This document shows positions 26,559 to 33,916 of a stretch of DNA of 64,000 nucleotides, piece by piece. Each line of letters starts with the position of its first letter. Within the stretch, counting starts at the first letter, position 1. The stretch lies in assembly GCA_020635905.1 (NCBI GenBank), contig JACJYV010000006.1, positions 721,580 to 785,579 of the forward strand. Direction: 5' to 3'. Position numbers and translations under genes: made by a program. The notes below the pieces were generated by a model. It made no database searches. It was not told the DNA's origin and saw nothing but the letters and a program-made list of their open reading frames with translations. Source of the DNA: Bacteroidia bacterium (lineage in GTDB: Bacteria > Bacteroidota > Bacteroidia > J057 > JADKCL01).

Positions 26559-27202
26559 AAAAGAAAATTGGAATTTTAGGTTCGGGTATTGTAGCCAAAA
26601 CCCTGGGAGCGGGCTTCCTCAAATATGGCTATGAGGTCATGCTGGGCACCCGCGACGTCTCCAAACTGACCGAATGGCAGGCCGGAGCGGGAAAGGGAGC
26701 GAAAACAGGTTCATTTGCAGAAACGGCTGCTTTTGGGGAAATCATCGTGCTCGCCGTAGGCGGTACGGTGGCCCGGGAGGTGCTGGAAACGGTGGGCGCA
26801 GACCACCTGAACGGCAAAACCGTGATTGACGCCACCAACCCAATTGCCAAAGCGCCGCCTGTAAACGGAGTGATGAAATTTTTCACCACCCTGGACGAAT
26901 CCCTGATGGAAATCCTGCAAAACGCCTTTCCCGGGGCTCATTTTGTCAAATCTTTCAGCTGTGTGGGCAGTGCCTTCATGGTTGATCCCAGGTTTGAAAG
27001 TAAACCCACCATGTTTATCTGCGGAAATAACGACCAGGCCAAAGCAGAAGTCAGCGCCATTCTGGATCAGTTTGGTTGGGAAATATCTGACATGGGCAAA
27101 GTGGAAGGTGCAAGGGCTATCGAGCCGCTGTGCATGCTGTGGTGCATCCCGGGAATGTTGCGGGGCGAATGGAGCCACGCCTTCCGCCTGATGAAAGCCT
27201 GA
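26555..27202 (+). CDS. NAD(P)-binding oxidoreductase of the F420-dependent NADP reductase-like family
   Basis: This 215-residue protein begins with a Rossmann motif GILGSGIVAKTLGAGF and continues with GYEVMLGTRD, where the Thr-Arg after the second strand favours NADP. It then shows VLAVGGTVAREVL and VIDATNPIA. This is the NADP_F420/ProC-like fold of predicted dinucleotide-binding enzymes. There is no evidence in this window of F420 synthesis, so a plain NADP-dependent reductase is more likely. It overlaps the marR gene by four bases and is followed after 35 bases by an old yellow enzyme, which could use the same cofactor pool. It is cytosolic. Confidence 0.85.
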   Translation: MKKKIGILGSGIVAKTLGAGFLKYGYEVMLGTRDVSKLTEWQAGAGKGAKTGSFAETAAFGEIIVLAVGGTVAREVLETVGADHLNGKTVIDATNPIAKAPPVNGVMKFFTTLDESLMEILQNAFPGAHFVKSFSCVGSAFMVDPRFESKPTMFICGNNDQAKAEVSAILDQFGWEISDMGKVEGARAIEPLCMLWCIPGMLRGEWSHAFRLMKA

Positions 27203-27237
27203 TTCTGAATCAATTACCAAAAGAATAACGATACAAA

Positions 27238-28329
27238 ATGAAATTATTTAAAACCTTTAATCTCGGTCCTTACGAACTGCAAAATCGCATTGTGATGGCC
27301 CCCATGACCCGTTCAAGGGCCATTGGCAATGTCCCCAATTCCCTGATGGCCGAATACTACGCCCAACGGGCAGATGCTGGCCTGATCATTACCGAGGGCA
27401 CTTCACCCTCTCCCAATGGGTTGGGTTATGCCCGCATTCCCGGGATTTTCAGCCCCGCCCAGGTGGAAGGCTGGAAAGGGGTGACCCAGGCTGTGCACCA
27501 AAAGGGAGCCCGCATTTTTGTGCAACTGATGCACACAGGCCGGGTTGGACATGTGCTGAATCTCCCTGAAGGAGCTGAAGTAATGGCTCCCTCTGCCCTG
27601 GCGCTCGAAGGAAATATGTACACAGATGCCGAAGGTCCCCAACCGTACCCCGTGCCCCGTAAAATGACCCTGGAAGACATTGAAAAAACGGAAGAAGAGT
27701 ATGTTCTGGCTGCGAAAAATGCCATTGAGGCTGGCTTTGACGGAGTAGAATTGCATGGAGCCAATGGTTATCTGATCGAGCAGTTTATCCATCCCAATTC
27801 CAATCAGCGGACCGACGATTATGGCGGGAATTACAAAAACCGCAACCGTTTTGCCCTGGAAGTGGCTGAAAAAATCGCAGTCGCCATTGGCCCGCATCGG
27901 GTGGGGATCAGGCTTTCGCCTTATGGAGCGAACGGGGGGATGGGCAATTTCGAGCAAATCGAGGAGTCATTTTCCCACCTGGCTTATGGTTTGGGGCAAT
28001 TGAAAATTGCCTATATCCACCTCGTGGATCATGCTGCCCTGGGAGCGCCCACGGTGCCTGATTCGGTCAAAAACAAAATCAAAAAGGCTTTTGGGGGAAC
28101 CATCATCATCAGCGGAGGCTTTGATAAAAAGAAAGCTGAAGCCGCTTTGAAAGCTGGAAAAGGTGATTTGGTGGCCTTTGGCCGCCCCTTCATCAGCAAT
28201 CCCGATCTGGTGGCCCGCATGGACAAGGATCTGCCCCTGAGCTCCCCGGATTTTGCCAAATTTTACACCCCGGGGCCTGAAGGTTACACAGATTATCCGG
28301 TCGCCTCCCTGGCCGAATCTGCAGAGTAA
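27238..28329 (+). CDS. Old yellow enzyme family alkene reductase
   Basis: This 363-residue FMN TIM-barrel protein belongs to the NemA/OYE type and reduces activated C=C bonds of enones, maleimides or nitro compounds with NAD(P)H. Family marks are RIVMAPMTRSRA, the substrate-binding pair in ELHGANGYLIEQF (His and Asn near 172-175), RTDDYGGNYKNRNRF, and the phosphate-binding GGFDKKKAEAAL and VAFGRPFISNPDLV. The length is typical. It is the last gene of a marR-reductase-OYE operon closed by a strong terminator. Such MarR/OYE units commonly respond to reactive electrophiles. Confidence 0.93.
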   Translation: MKLFKTFNLGPYELQNRIVMAPMTRSRAIGNVPNSLMAEYYAQRADAGLIITEGTSPSPNGLGYARIPGIFSPAQVEGWKGVTQAVHQKGARIFVQLMHTGRVGHVLNLPEGAEVMAPSALALEGNMYTDAEGPQPYPVPRKMTLEDIEKTEEEYVLAAKNAIEAGFDGVELHGANGYLIEQFIHPNSNQRTDDYGGNYKNRNRFALEVAEKIAVAIGPHRVGIRLSPYGANGGMGNFEQIEESFSHLAYGLGQLKIAYIHLVDHAALGAPTVPDSVKNKIKKAFGGTIIISGGFDKKKAEAALKAGKGDLVAFGRPFISNPDLVARMDKDLPLSSPDFAKFYTPGPEGYTDYPVASLAESAE

Positions 28330-28360
28330 TTTTTCGGAGAAAAATTTTGTTTCCGATCGC

Positions 28361-28397
28361 ACCCTCCCCTGGCTGAACCCAGGGGAGGGTGTTTTTT
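28361..28397 (+). terminator. Intrinsic terminator of the marR-OYE operon
   Basis: A perfect 12-bp stem (28361-28372 with 28379-28390, ACCCTCCCCTGG) has a 6-base loop and is followed by GTTTTTT. Confidence 0.93.
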
Positions 28398-28423
28398 GAA
28401 AAGAAAATTTCCACAGGTCCCAA

Positions 28424-28468
28424 CGCAAAACCCTGAAGGAAAGGCTTGCAAGGCTTTCCTGTTTTGCG
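28424..28468. repeat. Long two-part inverted repeat
   Basis: The outer arms CGCAAAAC (28424-28431) and GTTTTGCG (28461-28468) flank the inner arms AGGAAAG (28437-28443) and CTTTCCT (28454-28460), with CTTGCAAG at the centre. A 5-base bulge separates the arms on one side. It is not followed by a T run and lies 27 bases after a complete terminator, so it is more likely a structured RNA or protein site than a second terminator. Confidence 0.7.
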
Positions 28469-28576
28469 AATATGTTAACAGGCTATATATTTTCGCTCCC
28501 GGGTAAATCCCACACCAAAAATTCAGGCATTTTTGTTATATTAGCGTACTTCAATCCTTCTTAACATTTAAATACT

Positions 28577-29140
28577 ATGAGAAACCTATTACTCCTCCTC
28601 TTTGCTGTTGGACTTTTTCTTACACCTTCTCTGGTCAAGGCTGATTGTGTGGCTGGTAATATCACGGTGCAAAACGTAACCGTTACCACCGTTACCTCTC
28701 AGCAGGCCCAGATTGAGGCATTTCTTGCGAATTACATTTCCAATTTTATCGGCGTACAGGTCACGGTTAGCATTACCAGTGTGGTAGCCACCCCGCCTGC
28801 AGGCATCACCGCCACCCTCGAAATTGGATCAGCCACCACCACGCTGACCACGGCTCAGGCGGGTCAGATCACCAGTGCATTGAATAATCCATTTGCCAAA
28901 TTCCTCTTAACCAATGCTTTTCGCAGCCCTTCGACGGGATTGACCGGATTTAGCAACTCTACCGTTACGGCTTTGAATGGACAGATTCTGACCGGGGTTT
29001 GCCCAAGTTCATTGCCCGTTCCCACCCTTTCCCAGTGGGGATTGATCATTCTGGGTCTCTTCCTGTTGAATGTGGGTGCAGTCGCCCTGATGCGTCGCCG
29101 CAAAGAGCTGGTACCCGTACCAGTTTCTTCCAGAAATTAA
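28577..29140 (+). CDS. Secreted protein with IPTL-CTERM sorting domain
   Basis: This 187-residue protein has a signal peptide (MRNLLLLLFAVGLFLTPSLVKA). A Thr/Val/Ala-rich beta domain follows with repeated VTVTTVT and ITSVVAT strands and two cysteines (DCVAG, GVCPSS). The C-terminus is VPTLSQWGLIILGLFLLNVG and then ALMRRRK: the PTLSQWG signature, a membrane helix and an Arg/Lys cluster. This is the IPTL-CTERM type of sorting signal, which is usually processed by an exosortase/archaeosortase-like system and differs from the T9SS tail used elsewhere in this window. The mature domain is not recognised. The gene is monocistronic and followed by hairpins. Confidence 0.85.
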   Translation: MRNLLLLLFAVGLFLTPSLVKADCVAGNITVQNVTVTTVTSQQAQIEAFLANYISNFIGVQVTVSITSVVATPPAGITATLEIGSATTTLTTAQAGQITSALNNPFAKFLLTNAFRSPSTGLTGFSNSTVTALNGQILTGVCPSSLPVPTLSQWGLIILGLFLLNVGAVALMRRRKELVPVPVSSRN

Positions 29141-29146
29141 TCTGAG

Positions 29147-29214
29147 CAGGGATTTTCCCTGAAAAATGGTTTTCCAGAAGGGTTTGAGACTCGTTTGGAA
29201 AACCATTTTCTTTT
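29147..29214 (+). terminator. Hairpins after the IPTL-CTERM gene
   Basis: A short hairpin (CAGGG-ATTTT-CCCTG, 29147-29161) is followed by a 13-bp perfect stem (29163-29175 with 29197-29209) with a 21-base loop and a CTTTT tail. It probably terminates the upstream gene. Confidence 0.65.
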
Positions 29215-29643
29215 AGGGGGAATTTGAAAAGCGGGTAATATTAAGGAATTCAAAGCGAATCCAGCCAGGTCAATTGAGCAGAATAGCAGGCTGGGAAGTT
29301 CAGTAATAATATCCCCTGAGAAGTCGCTGTCTGGGATTTCTACCTTGGATCAAATAGATTTTTGGGATCTGGAATAAGTTGCTTATGGTGCTGAGGAAAG
29401 CAAAAAATTAACCTTCTTTTGGGAAGCAAACCGTGCAACATCAGGCAAAGGAGCCTCCCCGCCGGGGCTTAATTTTCGGAAATAAACTTTTGTCTACCTA
29501 TGATCCGCACCTCAGGTGCCCGCTTTCATTGTGGGCAAGGAAACTTTACCACGAAAATTCGTCATCCATTCCCTTACAACCAACACCCGGCAAGACCTAC
29601 CAATTCAGGGTCAGCATTTGAAACTCCAGAACCATCAGGGTTC
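29215..29643. other. Intergenic region with a palindromic repeat-like unit
   Basis: No gene is present. The segment 29452-29540 contains CCCC/GGGG pairing near 29457-29467 and the palindrome GCACCT-C-AGGTGC (29507-29519), separated by TTTTGTCTACC. This resembles the short palindromic units dispersed between genes in Bacteroidota and the units at 45321-45620. The remainder is AT-rich and featureless. Confidence 0.45.
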
Positions 29644-31038
29644 TTACATATCCTTGACCGCCGCAATCAGCTTTTCAAGAGCGTCTTTGGCATCGCCAAA
29701 GAGCATGCGGGTATTCTTTCTGAAAAAGAGTTGATTCTGAATCCCTGCGTAGCCCTTGCTCATGCTTCGCTTGATCACGATCACGTTTTTGGCTTTCTCT
29801 GCCTGAATGATGGGCATGCCGTAAATAGGACTGGAGGGATCATTTTCAGCCGCAGGATTTACCACGTCATTGGCCCCCAAAACAAGCACCACGTCCGTAT
29901 TGGGCATCTGGGGATTGGCATCGTCCATTTCAATCAGTTTGGGGTAAGGCACGTCGGCCTCAGCCAGCAGTACGTTCATGTGGCCGGGCATACGACCTGC
30001 CACGGGGTGGATGGGAAAATTGACCGTTACCCCTTTTTCTTCCAGGATCTTTTCGAATTCATGGCAAACGTGCTGGGCCTGGGCCACTGCAAGTCCGTAC
30101 CCGGGAATAATGGAAACCTTCTGCGCATAACGGCACAAAATGGCGGCATCTGTAATCGAAATTTCCTTTACCACCTGGTCACCGTCTGAACCCTGGGCTG
30201 CCCCGCCTTTGCCTCCTCCAAAAGCCCCGATCAAAACGTTGCTCAAAGGACGGTTCATCGCCCGGCACATATCCACGGTAAGGATGGTGCCCGCCGAACC
30301 CACCAGAATCCCTCCTGTCAGCATGACTTCGTTTCCATACAGGAACCCTCCCAGAGCGGCAGCCACCCCGGTAAACGAGTTGAGCAGGGAGATTACCACG
30401 GGCATATCCGCACCCCCAATCGGCAGCACGAAGAGCACTCCATAAACCAGAGACACCCCAAAAATGATCCAGATAATAGAATGACCCAGCATTTCAGGCT
30501 TCATCACGCCCACCACGATCAGGGCAATGATGCCTGCCACGATGAACAGGTTCATGATCTGCAACCAGCTGACAAAGATGTCCTTGATTTTTTCGGCCAG
30601 TTTGGCGTAGGCGATCAGCGAACCGCTGAAGGACACGCTTCCGATCATCAGTCCGGCGAAAACCACCACCAGAAAACCCGTTTCAGAGTGGGGATGGGTA
30701 TTGAATTCGACGATGGAAATAACTGCAGCACAAGCGCCGCCCATACCGTTGAAAAAGGAAACCATTTCCGGCATTTTGGTCATTTTGACCCGGATAGCCA
30801 TGTACCAGCCTATGCCCGTTCCCACCGCCATAGCGGCCAGGATAAATACGATGTTGCCAATGGGCTGACCGTCTTTTTCGTGCAAAACAATGGTGCCAAT
30901 GATGGCCAGCAGCATGCCAGCCGCGGCCACGAGGTTGCCCGTGCGGGCCGTTTTGGGACTGCTCAGCCTTTTCAGGCCGACGATGAAGGCAAGTGAGCCC
31001 AGCAAATAAATGATCCCGAGAAATAAGTCTTTATGCAT
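29644..31038 (-). CDS. pntB: NAD(P) transhydrogenase subunit beta
   Basis: This 464-residue inner-membrane subunit belongs to the proton-translocating transhydrogenase, which uses the proton gradient to reduce NADP+ with NADH. Residues 1-260 are hydrophobic with about nine helices (GAMATGTGIGWYMAIRV-like segments, GGADMPVVISLLNS). The C-terminal domain III binds NADP(H): IIPGYGLAVAQAQH, HPVAGRMPGHMNVLLAEA, LVLGANDVVNPAA, MPIIQAEKAKNVIVIKRSM. The length is normal. It is the last of three genes (alpha-1, alpha-2, beta), six bases after the small subunit. No terminator is obvious beyond a weak GAACC/GGTTC hairpin at 29628-29638. Confidence 0.96.
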   Translation of the reverse strand: MHKDLFLGIIYLLGSLAFIVGLKRLSSPKTARTGNLVAAAGMLLAIIGTIVLHEKDGQPIGNIVFILAAMAVGTGIGWYMAIRVKMTKMPEMVSFFNGMGGACAAVISIVEFNTHPHSETGFLVVVFAGLMIGSVSFSGSLIAYAKLAEKIKDIFVSWLQIMNLFIVAGIIALIVVGVMKPEMLGHSIIWIIFGVSLVYGVLFVLPIGGADMPVVISLLNSFTGVAAALGGFLYGNEVMLTGGILVGSAGTILTVDMCRAMNRPLSNVLIGAFGGGKGGAAQGSDGDQVVKEISITDAAILCRYAQKVSIIPGYGLAVAQAQHVCHEFEKILEEKGVTVNFPIHPVAGRMPGHMNVLLAEADVPYPKLIEMDDANPQMPNTDVVLVLGANDVVNPAAENDPSSPIYGMPIIQAEKAKNVIVIKRSMSKGYAGIQNQLFFRKNTRMLFGDAKDALEKLIAAVKDM

Positions 31039-31044
31039 GGCTTT

Positions 31045-31356
31045 TTACTTGTCTTTTTTCTTGAACATTTCCAACATGCGGTTGGTGACCACAAAACCGC
31101 CCACCACATTCAGGGTACCCAGCACCACGGCCACAAACCCCAGGCCCAGGGCCAGGTAGTCGTCTGACGGGGCATGCCCCATCACGATGATAGCCCCGAT
31201 GATCACCACTCCGTGAATGGCGTTGGCGCCCGACATGAGCGGAGTGTGCAGCACGGCAGGCACATTGGAGATCACTTCCACCCCCAGAAGGACGGAAAGT
31301 ATGATCACATAAATGAATTTTTGATTCTCCAGGAAAAATTCGGCGAAAAGCTCCAT
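31045..31356 (-). CDS. pntAB: NAD(P) transhydrogenase subunit alpha part 2 (membrane part)
   Basis: This 103-residue membrane subunit corresponds to the C-terminal transmembrane part of E. coli PntA. It has three helices with the conserved VEVISNVPAVLHTPLMSGANAIHGVVIIGAI segment and the GTLNVVGGFVVTNRMLEMF tail. Splitting of alpha into two proteins is the Rhodospirillum-type arrangement. It lies between pntAA and pntB. Confidence 0.95.
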   Translation of the reverse strand: MELFAEFFLENQKFIYVIILSVLLGVEVISNVPAVLHTPLMSGANAIHGVVIIGAIIVMGHAPSDDYLALGLGFVAVVLGTLNVVGGFVVTNRMLEMFKKKDK

Positions 31357-31391
31357 GGTATTTTCTTTTGGAAATGGTAAACGTTTTGAGA

Positions 31392-32525
31392 TCAGGATTG
31401 GGGAGCCAGGGTGCTTTTGACCCGGGCATGCACAACTTCATTCTGGTGGGTAATGAGGGTTCCCACCACCAGATCGTCGTCCATATTGAGATTGATTTCC
31501 CCGTCTTTGAGAATGATTTTCAGGAAATTGACCACGTTATTTCCATACATCATGCTGGCGTCGGCCGGCATGGAGGAGGCCATATTGGTTTCACCCACGA
31601 TCGTGACTCCCTTGTGGGAAATCACTTTTCCGGGCTCGGTCACTTCACAATTTCCCCCTGAGGCTGCGGCCAGATCCACAACCACGGACCCGGGCTTCAT
31701 GGCTTCCACCGTTTCGCGGGTCAGCAATAAGGGGGCTTTTTTGCCCAGAATGAGGGCAGAACAGATGATCAGATCGCTTTGGGCCGCATGCTGTGCTACC
31801 AGAGCCTTTTGGCGTTTGAGGAATTCTTCACTTTGCTCAACTGCGTAGCCTCCTGCCGAGGTATCGTCTTTTGCGCCTTCCACTTCCACAAATTTGGCCC
31901 CAAGGCTCAGCACCTCTTCTTTGGCGGCTGCACGTACATCGAAAGCTTCCACCACAGCCCCCAGCCTTTTGGCGGTGGCAATGGCCTGCAGCCCGGCGAC
32001 GCCGGCCCCAAGGATCAACACTTTGGCGGGAATCACGGTGCCTGCCGCGGTCATAAACATGGGCATGAAACTGGGCAGCTGATTGGCACCCACCAAAACT
32101 GCTTTGTAGCCGATAATGGTGCCCATGGAGGACAATATGTCCATGGCCTGGGCCCGGGTGGTACGAGGAATCACATCCAGACTGAAGCTACTGAGGCCCT
32201 TTTTGGCCAGCAGATTGACCATGGCGTGGTTGGTGAGAGGCGAGAAAACCCCGACCAGCACTTTGCCTGAATCTATAGCGGCCACATCCTCTTTTGAGGG
32301 CTCGGTCACTTTGATGATCAGGTCAGATTCCTTCAGAACCTGGGCGCGACTGGCGATTTCTGCCCCGCTTTCCTTATACTTTTCGTCACTGATAAAGGAG
32401 CGCGAGCCAGCCCCTGATTCTACCAAAACTCCTGACACTCCAAGCTTTAAAAGGGCTGCAACATTCTTTGGGGTAAGTGGCACACGGTTGTCCTGACCCT
32501 GTTCTCCCAATACGCCAATCTTCAT
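31392..32525 (-). CDS. pntAA: NAD(P) transhydrogenase subunit alpha part 1 (NAD-binding)
   Basis: This 377-residue soluble domain I of transhydrogenase is related to alanine dehydrogenase and binds NAD(H) at the membrane surface. It shows the N-terminal KIGVLGEQGQDNRVPLTPKN, the Rossmann segment KVLILGAGVAGLQAIATAKRLGA with VEAFDVRAAAKEEV, and the mobile-loop region KKAPLLLTRETVEAMKPGSVVVDLAA. It is the first gene of the pnt operon, 35 bases before pntAB. No sharp TAnnTTTG promoter is visible upstream; a TATATTTT sequence near 32551-32560 on the minus strand is a weak candidate. Confidence 0.96.
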   Translation of the reverse strand: MKIGVLGEQGQDNRVPLTPKNVAALLKLGVSGVLVESGAGSRSFISDEKYKESGAEIASRAQVLKESDLIIKVTEPSKEDVAAIDSGKVLVGVFSPLTNHAMVNLLAKKGLSSFSLDVIPRTTRAQAMDILSSMGTIIGYKAVLVGANQLPSFMPMFMTAAGTVIPAKVLILGAGVAGLQAIATAKRLGAVVEAFDVRAAAKEEVLSLGAKFVEVEGAKDDTSAGGYAVEQSEEFLKRQKALVAQHAAQSDLIICSALILGKKAPLLLTRETVEAMKPGSVVVDLAAASGGNCEVTEPGKVISHKGVTIVGETNMASSMPADASMMYGNNVVNFLKIILKDGEINLNMDDDLVVGTLITHQNEVVHARVKSTLAPQS

Positions 32526-32597
32526 ATTTCCGGCAATTTTCGTGGTTTTGCGAAAATATAGGAAATTATTGAATGCAAAATCCTGATCCCCACATCA

Positions 32598-32644
32598 AAG
32601 TTAGCACACCCTTTCAAAATTGAAATACGTCTCCGGGCTAACTT
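32598..32644. repeat. Nested inverted repeat between pntAA and the DUF3999 gene
   Basis: The outer arms AAGTTAGC (32598-32605) and GCTAACTT (32637-32644) enclose the palindrome TTTCAA-AA-TTGAAA (32612-32625). There is no T run on either side. It could be the end of the DUF3999 transcript or a regulator site for the pnt operon; the sequence does not decide. Confidence 0.5.
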
Positions 32645-32671
32645 GCTGATAACCCGAACTTTGCATGATTT

Positions 32672-33916
32672 TTACTCCCGCATCATGCGCAGGGTAAAAA
32701 ATCCAAGAATCAGAATCACCACGCCCATGACGCCCCAGAGCCAGAGCTTGCTTTCCAGCAACGGCTGGCTTTTTTCTTCAGCAGGTTCCTCCCCCGCTTT
32801 CAGCACAGCGCCTGATTCCGTTTGTCTCAGTTCTTCTCCCAGCGTTGCCATTTGGGGTTGGTCGGGAATATTTTTCACAAAATTGCTGAGGTCATACACG
32901 GGCGCATGCGCCCGGGGTGAGCCATAGGCCAGAAAGTATTTTCCGGGTTGGGTAAAACGGGCCGTCAGAGAGTAAATATCACCCCCCAATTCGGGCTTTC
33001 CAAAGGACAGAGGCTCGTTGTCGTAATTTTTCACCCGCACCCTGATCTTGCCTGCAATCACATCCCCAAACTTAAACCAGGGGTCTTCAACCGAGCTGAT
33101 TACTCCCGTGGTGACACTTTGCCAACCCCGACCCATCACCGTGGTCTGAGCGGAGTATTCCACCGTGATATTGCGGTAAAAATCATACTGATTTTCCACC
33201 GGAATCCGGATCCAGGAAAGGGGAACAGGTTGAGGCAAAGTGATTTCCACAATGGATTCCTGCCTGTTTTTGTCTTCAGTGACGCTGTATTCAAACTCAG
33301 TGAAATTCTTTTGCCGACCCCTGAAAATGGATTTCTCCAGGGTAATGGCCGAAGCACCCGAGCCCAGGGCTTTTTCGGGAATTTTCACCTTGAGATAACG
33401 GTAGCGCACAATGGGAAACCTCACCGTGGTACGGTCGTAGTCAATCTGTTCAGTGCTCACCCGCACCACCCGGTAATCGTCGATGATGTGGGCCCAACTC
33501 GCCTGATTATCACTTCCTTCCAGTTCAATTTTCCAGTCAAAAGTCTTGTTGGGGAAATTCAGCCTGATCTCATTGACCCCGCCCTCGTCCAGTACCTCAA
33601 AGATCACATAATAGCTGTCGCCCCACCAGTATTGCCTGTAAACCCGGAAACGACGGTCCTCAAATTCGGCTTTGGCCTCGTGAACATTGAGCATGTAAGG
33701 TGCTTCCACTGTGTCGCCCGAACCAGTAAAACCATAGATTCGCAGGTCGGCCAGGTCGGGTTGAACTTTGCCAAACACCTCGTCAGGGATTTCGATTTCG
33801 TGCCAGGTATCCCTGATTTGCCCGATTTCCCGGCGATATTCATAATTCCCGATCTGAGCCCGGATTCCAAAAGGGATCAAAAAGGCCAGAATCAGGTAAA
33901 ATGCCTTATTTTTCAT
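32672..33916 (-). CDS. DUF3999 family secreted, membrane-anchored protein
   Basis: This 414-residue protein has a signal peptide (MKNKAFYLILAFLIPFGIRAQ). The start at 33916 is preferred over an in-frame start 31 codons upstream because the extension lies inside the DUF2339 gene and lacks sense. Most of the protein is a beta-rich periplasmic region (RDTWHEIEIPDEVFGKVQPDLADLRIYG, RYRYLKVKIPE, WIRIPVENQYDFYRNITVEY). One C-terminal helix (KLWLWGVMGVVILILGFFTLRMM) anchors it in the inner membrane. It overlaps the upstream DUF2339 gene by 11 bases. DUF3999 and DUF2339 are often neighbours, so the two probably form one envelope complex. The function is unknown. Confidence 0.9.
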   Translation of the reverse strand: MKNKAFYLILAFLIPFGIRAQIGNYEYRREIGQIRDTWHEIEIPDEVFGKVQPDLADLRIYGFTGSGDTVEAPYMLNVHEAKAEFEDRRFRVYRQYWWGDSYYVIFEVLDEGGVNEIRLNFPNKTFDWKIELEGSDNQASWAHIIDDYRVVRVSTEQIDYDRTTVRFPIVRYRYLKVKIPEKALGSGASAITLEKSIFRGRQKNFTEFEYSVTEDKNRQESIVEITLPQPVPLSWIRIPVENQYDFYRNITVEYSAQTTVMGRGWQSVTTGVISSVEDPWFKFGDVIAGKIRVRVKNYDNEPLSFGKPELGGDIYSLTARFTQPGKYFLAYGSPRAHAPVYDLSNFVKNIPDQPQMATLGEELRQTESGAVLKAGEEPAEEKSQPLLESKLWLWGVMGVVILILGFFTLRMMRE

